Positions 52,878 to 64,000 of a DNA stretch of 64,000 nucleotides are shown here, in pieces. The notes beneath the pieces were generated by a model. The model ran no database searches, was not told the DNA's origin, and was given only the letters and a program-made list of their open reading frames with translations. Made by a program: the position numbers and the translations under genes. Positions within the stretch are counted from its first letter, which is position 1. Every line of letters begins with the position of its first letter. The stretch is from Firmicutes bacterium ADurb.Bin146 (GTDB lineage: Bacteria > Bacillota > Clostridia > DUPQ01), in contig MWDI01000057.1 of NCBI GenBank assembly GCA_002070475.1, positions 1 to 64,000 on the forward strand, in the 5' to 3' direction.

Positions 52878-53354
52878 ATGATTAATATAGTTTTAGTGGA
52901 ACCAGAAATTCCACAGAATACAGGAAACATAGCAAGAACTTGTGCTGCGACAGGATGCAGGCTGCATCTTGTAAAACCTTTTGGTTTTAATATAACTGAC
53001 ACTCAGCTAAAACGAGCAGGATTAGATTATTGGAATGATGTGGATATTTATTACTATGACTCATTATCACAATTTTTGAATGTCCATAAAGATGAAGTAA
53101 TGTTTTTTTCAACAACAAAAGCTTCCAATATATATACCCAAGTCCATTACCCAAATGATTGTTACATACTTTTTGGAAAGGAAACAAAAGGACTAGATGA
53201 AGATATTTTAAGGCAAAACTACGAATTTACTATACGGATTCCGATGAATGATAATATAAGGTCTTTAAATCTATCCAATAGTGTAGCAATAATAACATAT
53301 GAAATACTTCGTCAACATGGTTTTTCTAATATGAAGTTATATGGAAAACTATAA
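52878..53354 (+). CDS. trmL: tRNA (cytidine/uridine-34 2'-O)-methyltransferase TrmL
   Basis: TrmL is a SPOUT methylase that modifies the wobble base of tRNA-Leu. The N terminus INIVLVEPEIPQNTGNIARTCAATG, then LHLVKPFGF, RAGLDYW, ILFGKETKGLDEDIL and the knot region IRIPMNDNIRSLNLSNSVAIITYE match the family end to end. Length 158 is typical. It stands after the icd-DUF1858 pair and before the gap regulatory region. Confidence 0.95.
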   Translation: MINIVLVEPEIPQNTGNIARTCAATGCRLHLVKPFGFNITDTQLKRAGLDYWNDVDIYYYDSLSQFLNVHKDEVMFFSTTKASNIYTQVHYPNDCYILFGKETKGLDEDILRQNYEFTIRIPMNDNIRSLNLSNSVAIITYEILRQHGFSNMKLYGKL

Positions 53355-53356
53355 AA

Positions 53357-53383
53357 TAGTTAAAATTTTAACAATTTAACAAT
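53357..53383 (+). promoter_or_regulatory. Rex-like operator upstream of gap
   Basis: TAGTTAA-AATT-TTAACAA (53357-53374) matches the clostridial Rex site TTGTTAANNNNTTAACAA with one mismatch. A second TTAACAAT follows directly (53376-53383), and an inverted TTGTTAA (53410-53416) lies in the spacer of the gap promoter. Rex is an NADH-sensing repressor of fermentation genes. Confidence 0.6.
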
Positions 53384-53401
53384 AATTAATGAATTTACAT
53401 A

Positions 53402-53430
53402 TTGAAAAATTGTTAATAATAATATAGAAT
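53402..53430 (+). promoter_or_regulatory. Promoter for gap-pgk-tpiA-eno
   Basis: TTGAAA (53402-53407), 17 bases, TAGAAT (53425-53430). The spacer contains an inverted TTGTTAA half site (53410-53416). The ribosome site AGGAGG follows before the ATG at 53473. Confidence 0.7.
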
Positions 53431-53472
53431 AAACGATGGTAATTAAAAGATATTAATTAGGAGGATATATAA

Positions 53473-54486
<1,014 letters not shown>

Positions 54487-54498
54487 TAAATAAAAACT

Positions 54499-54523
54499 AA
54501 GGCCCGTTGAACGGGCCTTTTTT
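54499..54523 (+). terminator. Terminator between gap and pgk
   Basis: AAGGCCCGT and ACGGGCCTT form a 9-bp stem with a TGA loop and run into T's. It lies right before the pgk ribosome site. No promoter was seen after it, so pgk-tpiA-eno probably depend on partial read-through. Confidence 0.88.
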
Positions 54524-54539
54524 AGTAAAGGAGAATATC

Positions 54540-55726
54540 ATGACAACATTGAATAAAAAGACAGTAGAAGATATCAATGTATCCGGCAAAAGGGTAATTG
54601 CCAGAATGGATTTCAATGTTCCAATAAAAGATGGCGTTATTACCGATGATAAGAGGATACGTGAAGCAATGAAAACAATCAAGTATCTTTCAGATAATGG
54701 CGCAAAAACAATTCTTGTGTCACATCTTGGACGTCCTAAGGGAGAGTTCAATATGAAATATTCTTTAGCTCCAGTTGCTGTAAGAATTTCTGAATTATTA
54801 GGAAAACCAGTTACTCTTGCAAAGGATGTTATTGGAGATGATGCAAAGACAAAAGCAGCAGAATTAAAAAATGGTGAAGTTATGCTTCTCGAAAATGTAA
54901 GATTCCATGCTGAAGAAGAAATGAATGATCCTGCTTTTTCAAAAGAATTAGCTTCCATTGCAGAAATTTTTGTTAATGATGCATTCGGTACTGCTCATAG
55001 AGCTCATTCATCTACTGCAGGTCTTGCAGATTATCTTCCTGCCGTGTGTGGCTTTTTGATAAAAAAAGAAATTGATATTATGGGTGCTGCTTTAACTAAT
55101 CCTGAACATCCATTTGTAGCAATACTTGGCGGTGCCAAAGTGTCTGATAAAATAGGTGTAATCGAAAGCCTACTAGATAAAGTGAATACATTATTAATAG
55201 GTGGCGGTATGGCTTATACTTTCTTCAAAGCTCAAGGATATGAAATCGGAAAGTCAATATGCGAGATGGATAAGCTAGATTTAGCAAATGATCTTTTAAA
55301 TAAAGCAAAAAAGAAAAATGTAAAACTACTTCTACCTCTTGATACCATTGTTGCAGACAAATTTGAAAATGAAGCTAATAGAAAAACAGTTAAATATACA
55401 GACATTCCATCGGACATGATGGGTATGGATATCGGAGAAAAAACTATTGAGCTTTTTACAAAAGAAATAATGAAAGCTAAAACAATTATTTGGAATGGAC
55501 CGATGGGTGTGTTTGAATTCGAAAACTTCGCTAACGGGACTAGACAAATTGCAAAAGCCGTTGCTGAATCAGGAGCAATATCAATTATTGGTGGTGGAGA
55601 CAGTGCAGCCGCTATTGAAGTTCTAGGCTTTGCTGATAAAGTTACGCATATTTCCACTGGTGGAGGCGCTTCTTTAGAGTTTCTTGAAGGAAAAGTCTTG
55701 CCAGGTATAGATGTACTGGAGGATAA

Positions 55727-55730
<4 letters not shown>
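54540..55730 (+). CDS. pgk: Phosphoglycerate kinase
   Basis: PGK forms ATP from 1,3-bisphosphoglycerate. Motifs [96 protein letters not shown] and [13 protein letters not shown] follow in family order. Length is 396. The frame extends back to 54507, but that would read out of the terminator loop; AAGGAG at 54527-54532 supports 54540. It overlaps tpiA by 4 bases. Confidence 0.97.
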
Positions 55731-57813
<2,083 letters not shown>

Positions 57814-57825
57814 TAAAAAATATTG

Positions 57826-57856
57826 AAAAGGCACAGTCTATAGATTGTGCCTTTTT
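57826..57856 (+). terminator. Terminator after eno
   Basis: AAAAGGCACAGTC pairs with GATTGTGCCTTTT (one G-T) around a TATA loop and continues into T-rich sequence. It ends the glycolytic operon. Its right arm contains the candidate -35 box of the next promoter. Confidence 0.9.
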
Positions 57857-57872
57857 GTTTTTAATATATAAT
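57845..57872 (+). promoter_or_regulatory. Possible promoter for nagB operon
   Basis: TTGTGC (57845-57850), 16 bases, TATAAT (57867-57872). The -10 is perfect; the -35 is weak and lies in the terminator's right arm. The transcript would begin near 57879, just before a strong ribosome site. Confidence 0.45.
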
Positions 57873-57898
57873 AAGAATATTATTATTAAAGGAGGAGT

Positions 57899-57913
57899 AT
57901 GAACAGTCACTGA
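57899..57913 (+). other. Four-codon leader ORF (MNSH) before nagB
   Basis: GGAGGAG (57891-57897) is the best ribosome site in this region, yet it serves ATG-AAC-AGT-CAC-TGA, not nagB, which starts 20 bases later in another frame with a weak site. The leader ORF overlaps a hairpin (ACAGTC 57903-57908 with GACTGT 57912-57917). Translation of it may control access to the nagB start. Confidence 0.5.
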
Positions 57914-57932
57914 CTGTATCATACAGGTTGTT

Positions 57933-58700
57933 ATGTTAATTAAGAATTTTAAAAAAGATAATCTCGATGTATCAATATTTGATTCAAGAAAAGAAATGGG
58001 AAAGCAAGCAGCTAATGATGTCAGTCAGGCAATAAAAAAAGCACTCACTCAAAAAGATGAAATAAATATGATATTTGCTGCAGCACCTTCACAGAATGAT
58101 TTTATTGAATCATTGATTTCATATAAGGAGATACCTTGGGAAAAGATAAATGCATATCATATGGATGAGTATCTAGGAATAGATAAAGATTCTCCACAAT
58201 CATTCGGCAATTTTTTAAAAAAAGCCATTTTTTCAAAAGTAAAATTTAAATCTATAAATTATCTTGATCCTTCAGCAGAAGATGTTACCAAAGAATGTAT
58301 GCGATATGAAGAATTATTAAATAATAACAATATAGATATAGTCTGTATGGGTATAGGAGAGAATGGTCATATAGCTTTTAATGACCCTCCAGTTGCTGAT
58401 TTTTCTGATAAAGTAAAAGTTAAGATTGTAAAATTAGATGAGAAATGTCGTCAACAGCAAGTTAACGATAAATGTTTCAACGAAATTAGTGAAGTACCAA
58501 AATATGCTATGACTTTAACTGTTCCTGCACTGTTTGAAGCAAAGAAACTTTTCTGTATGGTACCTACTGCATCAAAAGCTGATGCAGTGTATATGACCTT
58601 AAACGGTCAAATTGAAGAGAAGTGCCCAGCAAGCATCTTAAGGCTACATTTATCTGCTAAGCTCTATTTGGATAAGCTGAGTGCATCTAAGGTTATTTAA
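57933..58700 (+). CDS. nagB: Glucosamine-6-phosphate deaminase family protein
   Basis: NagB converts glucosamine 6-phosphate to fructose 6-phosphate and ammonia. The 255-residue protein has the NagB/RpiA-fold pattern: MIFAAAPSQNDFIESL, INAYHMDEYLGI, VCMGIGENGHIAFNDPP with the catalytic Asp and His region, and AMTLTVPALFEAKKLFCMVP. The family includes related isomerases, but the GENGHIAFNDP motif favours the deaminase. It is followed by a hexosamine kinase-like gene and a GH123-like gene, fitting amino-sugar breakdown. Its own ribosome site is weak. Confidence 0.9.
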   Translation: MLIKNFKKDNLDVSIFDSRKEMGKQAANDVSQAIKKALTQKDEINMIFAAAPSQNDFIESLISYKEIPWEKINAYHMDEYLGIDKDSPQSFGNFLKKAIFSKVKFKSINYLDPSAEDVTKECMRYEELLNNNNIDIVCMGIGENGHIAFNDPPVADFSDKVKVKIVKLDEKCRQQQVNDKCFNEISEVPKYAMTLTVPALFEAKKLFCMVPTASKADAVYMTLNGQIEEKCPASILRLHLSAKLYLDKLSASKVI

Positions 58701-58710
58701 GGTTAACAAC

Positions 58711-59811
58711 ATGATTACTGAGACAGAAATTTCTGAAAAATTCCGTTACAATGGATACATTAAAAGCATAAAACCAATAGGTGCTGGACACATAAATAAG
58801 ACCTATATGGTAGAGACAAGCGAAGAAAAATATACTCTTCAGTTAATTAATACTGCAATATTCAAAGATCCAACAGGTCTTATGCAGAACATATATAATG
58901 TTACTGAATTTCTTAAGAAGAAGATTATATCAAGAGGCGGAGATGTAAAAAGGGAAACATTATCTGTGGTTAAAACTCATGATGACTGCTTATTTTATAA
59001 AGATTCTTTCAATCGATACTGGAGATCATACATTTTTATCGATGATGTGATTACTTATCAGGAACCTAAAAATCTAAAAGTTACATATTATAGCGGATAT
59101 GCATTTGGAGATTTTCTTAACATGCTTTCTGATTATGATATGAACACACTTAATGAGACAATAAAGGATTTTCATAATACTGTTAAAAGATATAAAGATT
59201 TTTGCAAATCTGTGAATGATGATATTGCTAATAGAGCATCTTTTATAGAAAAGGAAATAGAATTCATTAATAAACATTCTGAAGATTATAATATTATATT
59301 AAATTATATTAATGAAAATAAAATACCATTAAGAGTCACGCATAATGATACAAAGTTAAATAATCTTCTGTTTGATAAAAAATCAGATAAGCCGATATGC
59401 ATACTTGATTTGGATACTGTAATGCCAGGATCTTTACTATATGATTATGGAGATGCCTTAAGAATTTCGGGTTCATCGGCTGCTGAAGATGAAGAAGACC
59501 TTGATAAAGTCCACTTTGTAATGAATAACTTTATATCTTTTACTGAAGGTTTTCTTTTAGCTACAAAAGACAGTATAAATGAATTGGAACTATCTCTTTT
59601 ACCATTTTCAATTAAATTGATAACTCTAGAGATAGGAATGAGGTTTTTAACAGATTATCTTAATAATGATGTATATTTTGCAGTTCATAAAAAAGATCAC
59701 AATTTATTCAGAGCAAAGACTCAATTCAAACTTGTGACTGATATTGAGAATAATATGGAACAGATGAACATGATAGTAGAAAGAATCGCGAGGAAATATG
59801 AAAGATTATAA
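58711..59811 (+). CDS. N-acetylhexosamine 1-kinase-like phosphotransferase
   Basis: The protein has the aminoglycoside-phosphotransferase fold. RVTHNDTKLNNLLFD (catalytic loop) and ICILDLDTVMPGSLLYDYGDALR (metal-binding DxD region) match the NahK/LnpB group that phosphorylates GalNAc or GlcNAc at C1. An early glycine-rich element IGAGHINKTYMVET binds ATP. Length is 366 from ATG 58711; an in-frame GTG at 58681 inside nagB is less likely. Next to nagB and a GH123-type gene, a role in using GalNAc/GlcNAc released inside the cell is reasonable. The exact sugar is unproved. Confidence 0.82.
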   Translation: MITETEISEKFRYNGYIKSIKPIGAGHINKTYMVETSEEKYTLQLINTAIFKDPTGLMQNIYNVTEFLKKKIISRGGDVKRETLSVVKTHDDCLFYKDSFNRYWRSYIFIDDVITYQEPKNLKVTYYSGYAFGDFLNMLSDYDMNTLNETIKDFHNTVKRYKDFCKSVNDDIANRASFIEKEIEFINKHSEDYNIILNYINENKIPLRVTHNDTKLNNLLFDKKSDKPICILDLDTVMPGSLLYDYGDALRISGSSAAEDEEDLDKVHFVMNNFISFTEGFLLATKDSINELELSLLPFSIKLITLEIGMRFLTDYLNNDVYFAVHKKDHNLFRAKTQFKLVTDIENNMEQMNMIVERIARKYERL

Positions 59812-61462
59812 AGTTAAAGCGATTTCATCACTGGAAAAATGTTTTTATGATGATGATATCAGCGAGAAAAAAGATTTAAATTTATTTTCGTGTTTGAAAA
59901 ATGAAAAGTTGAATTTTCAAATAGCCTTTACAATCAAATCAGATAATCTAGTGGACAAAGTACCTTGCTTTTTCCATATTGAATCAGAATTAACAGATTT
60001 CATTAGCATTTACAAGATAGAGTCTGTTCCATGCAGATTTCCTGTATATCATAATACTGTTGAAAGGGATTATCAGAGAAATAGTCCATATTGTTATCCT
60101 GATTTATTGGACCTTTATGATAAATCTGATAATATTTATTTCGTGCCTGACCTTCTTCAATCGCTTTTTATTGAAATTAATTTGTCTTCAAATTTAAAAT
60201 TTCATGGTTTGCATAATTTGAGATGTTTTTTTACAAATTCAGAAAAAGAAATTTTAGCTGAGATTAATGTGAAAATCAATATTATCAACTCTAACTTATC
60301 TGATGATAGGATAATATTTACACAGTGGTTTCATGGCGACTGCCTAGCATCTTATTATAATGTAAAACCATTAAGTAAAAAGCATTTTATTATAATGGAG
60401 AATTTCTTGAAAACAGCTTATGAATATGGGATTAATGCAGTACTGACGCCTGTTCTTACACCTCCTCTCGACACAAAAATTGGAGGTGAAAGACCTACTA
60501 TGCAACTTGTCGATATTGTAAAAACCGATAATGGATACAAATACTCATATGAGATGTTAGATAAGTGGATAAGCATGTGTAAAGCGATAGGATTTGAGTA
60601 TTTTGAAATATCACATTTTTTTACTCAATGGGGTGCGTTGCATGCTCCAAAAGTTATTGCTTCAGTTAATGGGCGAAAAAAGAAAATTTTCGGATGGGAT
60701 ACTGACGCTTCATCAGAGGAATATATTAAATTTTTACGAGATTTTATAAGTTGTTTATTAACTCATTTGAAAAATCTTGGTATTGAAAAGAAATGTTTTT
60801 TTCATATTTCTGATGAGCCGAATGAAAAAAATCTTGAAGGATATAATAAAGCAAAAAAAAGTATTAGCGATCTTTTCGACGGTTATCTTGTTACTGATGC
60901 TCTGTCCTCCATCGAATTTTATAAAAAGGGCATTGTTAACTTTCCAATTCCATCAACAGATAAAGTAGAAGATTTTATTAATTATGGTGTTAAGGATTTA
61001 TGGACATACTATTGTTGTGGCCAATATCTTGAAGTAAGTAATCGGTATATTGCTATGCCATCATATAGAAACAGAATAATTGGAACTCATCTATATAAAT
61101 ATAATATAAAGGGATTTCTGCATTGGGGTTACAATTTTTATTATAACCAGTATTCTAGAAAACTTATTAATCCTTTTTTGATAACTGATGGAGATTTTTT
61201 TGCTCCAAGCGGTGATGCTTATTCAGTTTACCCTGGTGATAAAGGTCTTCCGGTAAAATCATTAAGACTAGTCATATTCAATGAAGCTTTACAGGACATA
61301 AGAGCATTTAAGAAACTTGAATCTTTAACTTCTTATGATTATGTTATGAATATTATTGAAAATCATGGTGAAATAACATTTAAAAAGTATCCTAGAAAGA
61401 CTGACTATATAATTGAACTTCGAAAAATAGTAAATAATGAGATATCTAAGTTCTCTGTATAA
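59798..61462 (+). CDS. GH123/DUF4091-type putative N-acetyl-beta-galactosaminidase
   Basis: The 554-residue protein resembles DUF4091/GH123 proteins: a beta-rich N-terminal domain (1-170), then a barrel with FTQWFHGDCLASYYNV, YGINAVLTPVLTPPLD, FEISHFFTQWGA and FHISDEPNEKNL. In the last, adjacent Asp-Glu match the catalytic pair of GH123. FLHWGYNFYYNQY, GDFFAPSGDAYSVYPGDKGLPVKSLRLV and a final RDI-type DUF4091 segment follow. There is no signal peptide, so it should act in the cytoplasm on imported oligosaccharides. It overlaps the kinase gene by 14 bases. Specificity for GalNAc is inferred from family and context. Confidence 0.82.
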   Translation: MKDYKVKAISSLEKCFYDDDISEKKDLNLFSCLKNEKLNFQIAFTIKSDNLVDKVPCFFHIESELTDFISIYKIESVPCRFPVYHNTVERDYQRNSPYCYPDLLDLYDKSDNIYFVPDLLQSLFIEINLSSNLKFHGLHNLRCFFTNSEKEILAEINVKINIINSNLSDDRIIFTQWFHGDCLASYYNVKPLSKKHFIIMENFLKTAYEYGINAVLTPVLTPPLDTKIGGERPTMQLVDIVKTDNGYKYSYEMLDKWISMCKAIGFEYFEISHFFTQWGALHAPKVIASVNGRKKKIFGWDTDASSEEYIKFLRDFISCLLTHLKNLGIEKKCFFHISDEPNEKNLEGYNKAKKSISDLFDGYLVTDALSSIEFYKKGIVNFPIPSTDKVEDFINYGVKDLWTYYCCGQYLEVSNRYIAMPSYRNRIIGTHLYKYNIKGFLHWGYNFYYNQYSRKLINPFLITDGDFFAPSGDAYSVYPGDKGLPVKSLRLVIFNEALQDIRAFKKLESLTSYDYVMNIIENHGEITFKKYPRKTDYIIELRKIVNNEISKFSV

Positions 61463-61520
61463 TTATTAAAGATTACTTTTGTATATGTAACAATACAGCA
61501 ATACAACATATCTTATATAA

Positions 61521-63842
61521 ATGAGTATTAAGAAATCGTTTATTCCATTACTTACTATGTATGCGATTATTGCAGTCATGATGAGCACAAACTGCAGTAA
61601 TACATTGATTTACTTATTTGGAATACTTATATTCATTTCTTATTATATTTACTCTAAAGATAAAAATGTATCATTTAAAACTAAGCTTTTCATTGTGATT
61701 TTATATTTTATGATTTATATATTTTTCTTTTTCTATTCTAATATTGTATATTCGAATATAAACAAGGATCAGATGCATAATGATAGAAAGTATGTAGTTT
61801 TGACAGGATATATTTCAGATCTGACTAAACATGAAGAGGATAGTGAGGAATATCTTTTAGTATCTGATAATGGATATAAATATAACATAATTATTAGCAA
61901 TAGTTATATTCAAATTGGAGATATTGTTAAAATTACTGGAAAAGTATATAAACCGAATACTCCAGGAAATAAAGGTCAGTTTAATTATCGGAATCATTCT
62001 TACTCAAAAAATATCTCTGCTGATATATATGTGAACAAAGTAAATATATTAATATTAGGATATAAATCGATTCCTCGCTTTCTAGGTAAGATAAGAAGTT
62101 GGGCAGTTGATAGAGTAATGTTAAAATTGAAAGAAGATAAAATAGGTATAGCAACAGCTCTAATAACAGGTTCATATGTATATATAGACAACAATACAAA
62201 GGAAATTTTCCAAAAAAGCGGGTTATCACATATACTTAGTATTTCAGGTACTCATTTCAATATACTAATTTTACCTATATACTCGATTTTTGCTCTATTG
62301 TGTAAAAATAAAAGAATATCACTTATTATAACAATAATATTTATTATATTATTACTTGTATTTACAGGTGCTAGAGTAGGAGCTATAAGATCTGCATTAT
62401 CTTTGATAACAATATACCTATGTCGTTTCTTTTTTCTTGACTCAAATAAATTATTGCCTATATGTTTTTCGGTACTTGTTATTATTTTTTTAAACCCATT
62501 ATCAATATTTGATACAGGATTCATAATGTCATATGCATGTGTATTATCTATTTACATATTCAGCGACAAAATAAGAAGCATTATTTATTATTTAATAAAT
62601 AAAATCAAAGTAGTGCTTGATGAGAAAATTTTTAAAAACCATATTATTCTAGAGGATTATTATAGAAGAATTAAAAGTTCAATCATAAAAAAAATAATGG
62701 ATAGAACAGTATCAGTTATGAGTTTTTTATTATCCATACAACCATTGATGATTTTAATAACATATAGATTGTTTTTATGTATATACCCTTATTCTCTTAT
62801 TTCGAATATGCTAACTTTTTTACTTATTATTCCTTTGCTCATTTCATTATGGCTTGGAATAATAATTCCTACGATTTTTTGTCCTGTATTTTCTTTTCTA
62901 AGTTCTGTTCTGATTAAAATAGCATCATATATATGTTATCTTCCTTTCTCGAAATTTTATATTAAACACATACCGGATTTAATTTTTCTTACGTTGATTA
63001 CTGTATATGTCTTAATTAAATTTAAAATACTGAAAACTAAAATCCTTAAATTAATTATGTATATGATAGCATGTATATCATGTTTTATTACGCTGTTGGT
63101 TTACTATAATACCAAAGTGGTATTTCTTGATGTGGGACAAGGAGATAGTACAATAATCACAACAGCATCAGGATATAGTATCCTCATAGATACAGGAAAA
63201 TACATTGAATCTTCCTGTCTTGCTTTTTACACTGGGAATAAAATAAATACAATAATACTTACACATTCAGATTCAGATCATAGTGGATATATAATGAATA
63301 TCTTAAATGATTTCAAAATAGAAAACATTTATCTTCCAGACACACTAGATATTGCTAACATAAATCTATTTAATGAGATTCGATCAAATTATCCTGATGT
63401 CAATATTAATTTAGTTAAAAGAGGTGATTTTATTGAAGATAGTAATATTTATATAAAAGTTTTAAATCCAAATCCACAAAATGAATATACTGATGTAAAT
63501 GATTCAAGTATTGTTTTCTCTCTATATACGGAATCATGTTCAATTCTTTTTACTGCTGATGCAGATTTGAAGAAGATATCATTAGATAATTTCATAAAAT
63601 GCGATATTATAAAAATACCTCATCATGGTGACTCAAGCGTAATTGATGAAAATTGCTTGCAATATATATCACCAAGTGTCGGGATTATTTCAGTGGGAAG
63701 ATATAATTCATATGGTCATCCTGAAAAAAAGACATTAGAATATCTTCATAAAATGAATGTTAAGGTACTCAGAACAGATATTGACGGTTCCATTACTATA
63801 TACATGCTAAATAAAAAATACTATGTTTATAAATACAGATAA
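61521..63842 (+). CDS. comEC: ComEC/Rec2 DNA-uptake channel protein
   Basis: ComEC is the membrane channel that carries single-stranded DNA into competent cells. The N terminus is hydrophobic, followed by an OB-like extracellular domain (about 85-170; YVVLTGYISDL, VKITGKVYKPNTPGNKGQFNYRNH). The Competence domain holds many membrane segments and SGLSHILSISGTHFNILI. A C-terminal MBL domain has VFLDVGQGDSTII, THSDSDHSGYI, FTADADLKKI and IPHHGDSS. Length is 773, complete. No clear ribosome site precedes ATG 61521. holA follows as in many Bacillota. Confidence 0.94.
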   Translation: MSIKKSFIPLLTMYAIIAVMMSTNCSNTLIYLFGILIFISYYIYSKDKNVSFKTKLFIVILYFMIYIFFFFYSNIVYSNINKDQMHNDRKYVVLTGYISDLTKHEEDSEEYLLVSDNGYKYNIIISNSYIQIGDIVKITGKVYKPNTPGNKGQFNYRNHSYSKNISADIYVNKVNILILGYKSIPRFLGKIRSWAVDRVMLKLKEDKIGIATALITGSYVYIDNNTKEIFQKSGLSHILSISGTHFNILILPIYSIFALLCKNKRISLIITIIFIILLLVFTGARVGAIRSALSLITIYLCRFFFLDSNKLLPICFSVLVIIFLNPLSIFDTGFIMSYACVLSIYIFSDKIRSIIYYLINKIKVVLDEKIFKNHIILEDYYRRIKSSIIKKIMDRTVSVMSFLLSIQPLMILITYRLFLCIYPYSLISNMLTFLLIIPLLISLWLGIIIPTIFCPVFSFLSSVLIKIASYICYLPFSKFYIKHIPDLIFLTLITVYVLIKFKILKTKILKLIMYMIACISCFITLLVYYNTKVVFLDVGQGDSTIITTASGYSILIDTGKYIESSCLAFYTGNKINTIILTHSDSDHSGYIMNILNDFKIENIYLPDTLDIANINLFNEIRSNYPDVNINLVKRGDFIEDSNIYIKVLNPNPQNEYTDVNDSSIVFSLYTESCSILFTADADLKKISLDNFIKCDIIKIPHHGDSSVIDENCLQYISPSVGIISVGRYNSYGHPEKKTLEYLHKMNVKVLRTDIDGSITIYMLNKKYYVYKYR

Positions 63843-63861
63843 AATATGATAAAATCATAAT

Positions 63862-64000
63862 ATGAAATATGAAGATATTAAAAATGAGATATCCATTAAT
63901 AATTTTAAGCACATATACTTACTTTACGGAGATGATGAGTATTTGAAAGATGTTGTCTTTAATGTATTGAAGGCAATGATAATAAACCACACAAAGATGA
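63862..64000 (+). CDS. holA: DNA polymerase III subunit delta (HolA), 3'-partial
   Basis: Only the first 46 codons are inside the window: MKYEDIKNEISINNFKHIYLL and then YGDDEYLKDVVFNVLKAMI. The pattern HIYLLYGDDEYLK is the start of the delta subunit that opens the sliding clamp in the clamp-loader complex. Position straight after comEC is the standard order in Bacillota. The gene runs off the right edge. Confidence 0.88.
   Translation, partial: MKYEDIKNEISINNFKHIYLLYGDDEYLKDVVFNVLKAMIINHTKM

Overview
The window is AT-rich (roughly 30% G+C by eye) and carries the gene order of a Gram-positive Clostridia-type genome. The core series rpsB-tsf-pyrH-frr-uppS-cdsA-dxr-rseP-ispG-[polC position]-rimP-nusA-ylxR-ylxQ-infB-rbfA-nrnA-truB-ribF is the Bacillota translation/isoprenoid superoperon. 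Other supports are a bifunctional Rel, LCP, ClpE, YlxR/YlxQ, recJ-rel-dtd, comEC-holA, and an operator resembling the clostridial Rex site. I place it in Bacillota, class Clostridia. I cannot name a genus. The sequence looks chromosomal, and apart from one insertion sequence at the left edge I see no phage, CRISPR array, rRNA or plasmid functions.

Layout. 1-2990: an IS1634-like transposase of visibly higher G+C runs in from the left edge. It has cut the 5' end off a sugar-type solute-binding lipoprotein gene. 3020-14330: a strong promoter, then rpsB to ispG, ending in a 1,088-codon relic-like PolC homologue at the usual polC position. 14380-24020: an own promoter plus a perfect palindrome, then rimP to ribF and lgt. 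24010-24156: a consensus promoter, tRNA-Pro(GGG) and a terminator. 24171-27866: DUF2284 protein, tandem-OB SSB, pgi and an LCP protein. 27873-39011: promoter and attenuator-like hairpin, then a tightly overlapping hisS-aspS-WG lipoprotein-recJ-rel-dtd-MBL hydrolase-beta-helix run. 39019-46578: consensus promoter, a Tritrichomonas-type IMP dehydrogenase, uvrA, clpE and a radical SAM gene. 46570-48501 (minus strand): a membrane polysaccharide-deacetylase-like protein. 48578-53354: RNA methylase, HU, class I fumarase (two subunits), eukaryote-type NADP isocitrate dehydrogenase, DUF1858 and trmL. 53357-57861: Rex-like operator and promoter, then gap-pgk-tpiA-eno with an internal and a final terminator. 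57899-61462: a four-codon leader ORF, then nagB, a NahK-like hexosamine kinase and a GH123/DUF4091 protein. 61521-64000: comEC and the start of holA.

The genes work together mainly as housekeeping blocks: ribosome and initiation factors, MEP-pathway isoprenoids feeding undecaprenyl phosphate, lower glycolysis under probable NADH control, and a small intracellular amino-sugar route. The most unusual item is the PolC homologue at 11060-14326. It keeps the PolC domain order, the C-terminal HhH region and a clamp-motif-like end. It has lost the PHP metal motif, most of the exonuclease, and the glycine loop and catalytic aspartates of the polymerase, yet it stays an uninterrupted frame inside the operon. 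I regard it as the best candidate for something undescribed.
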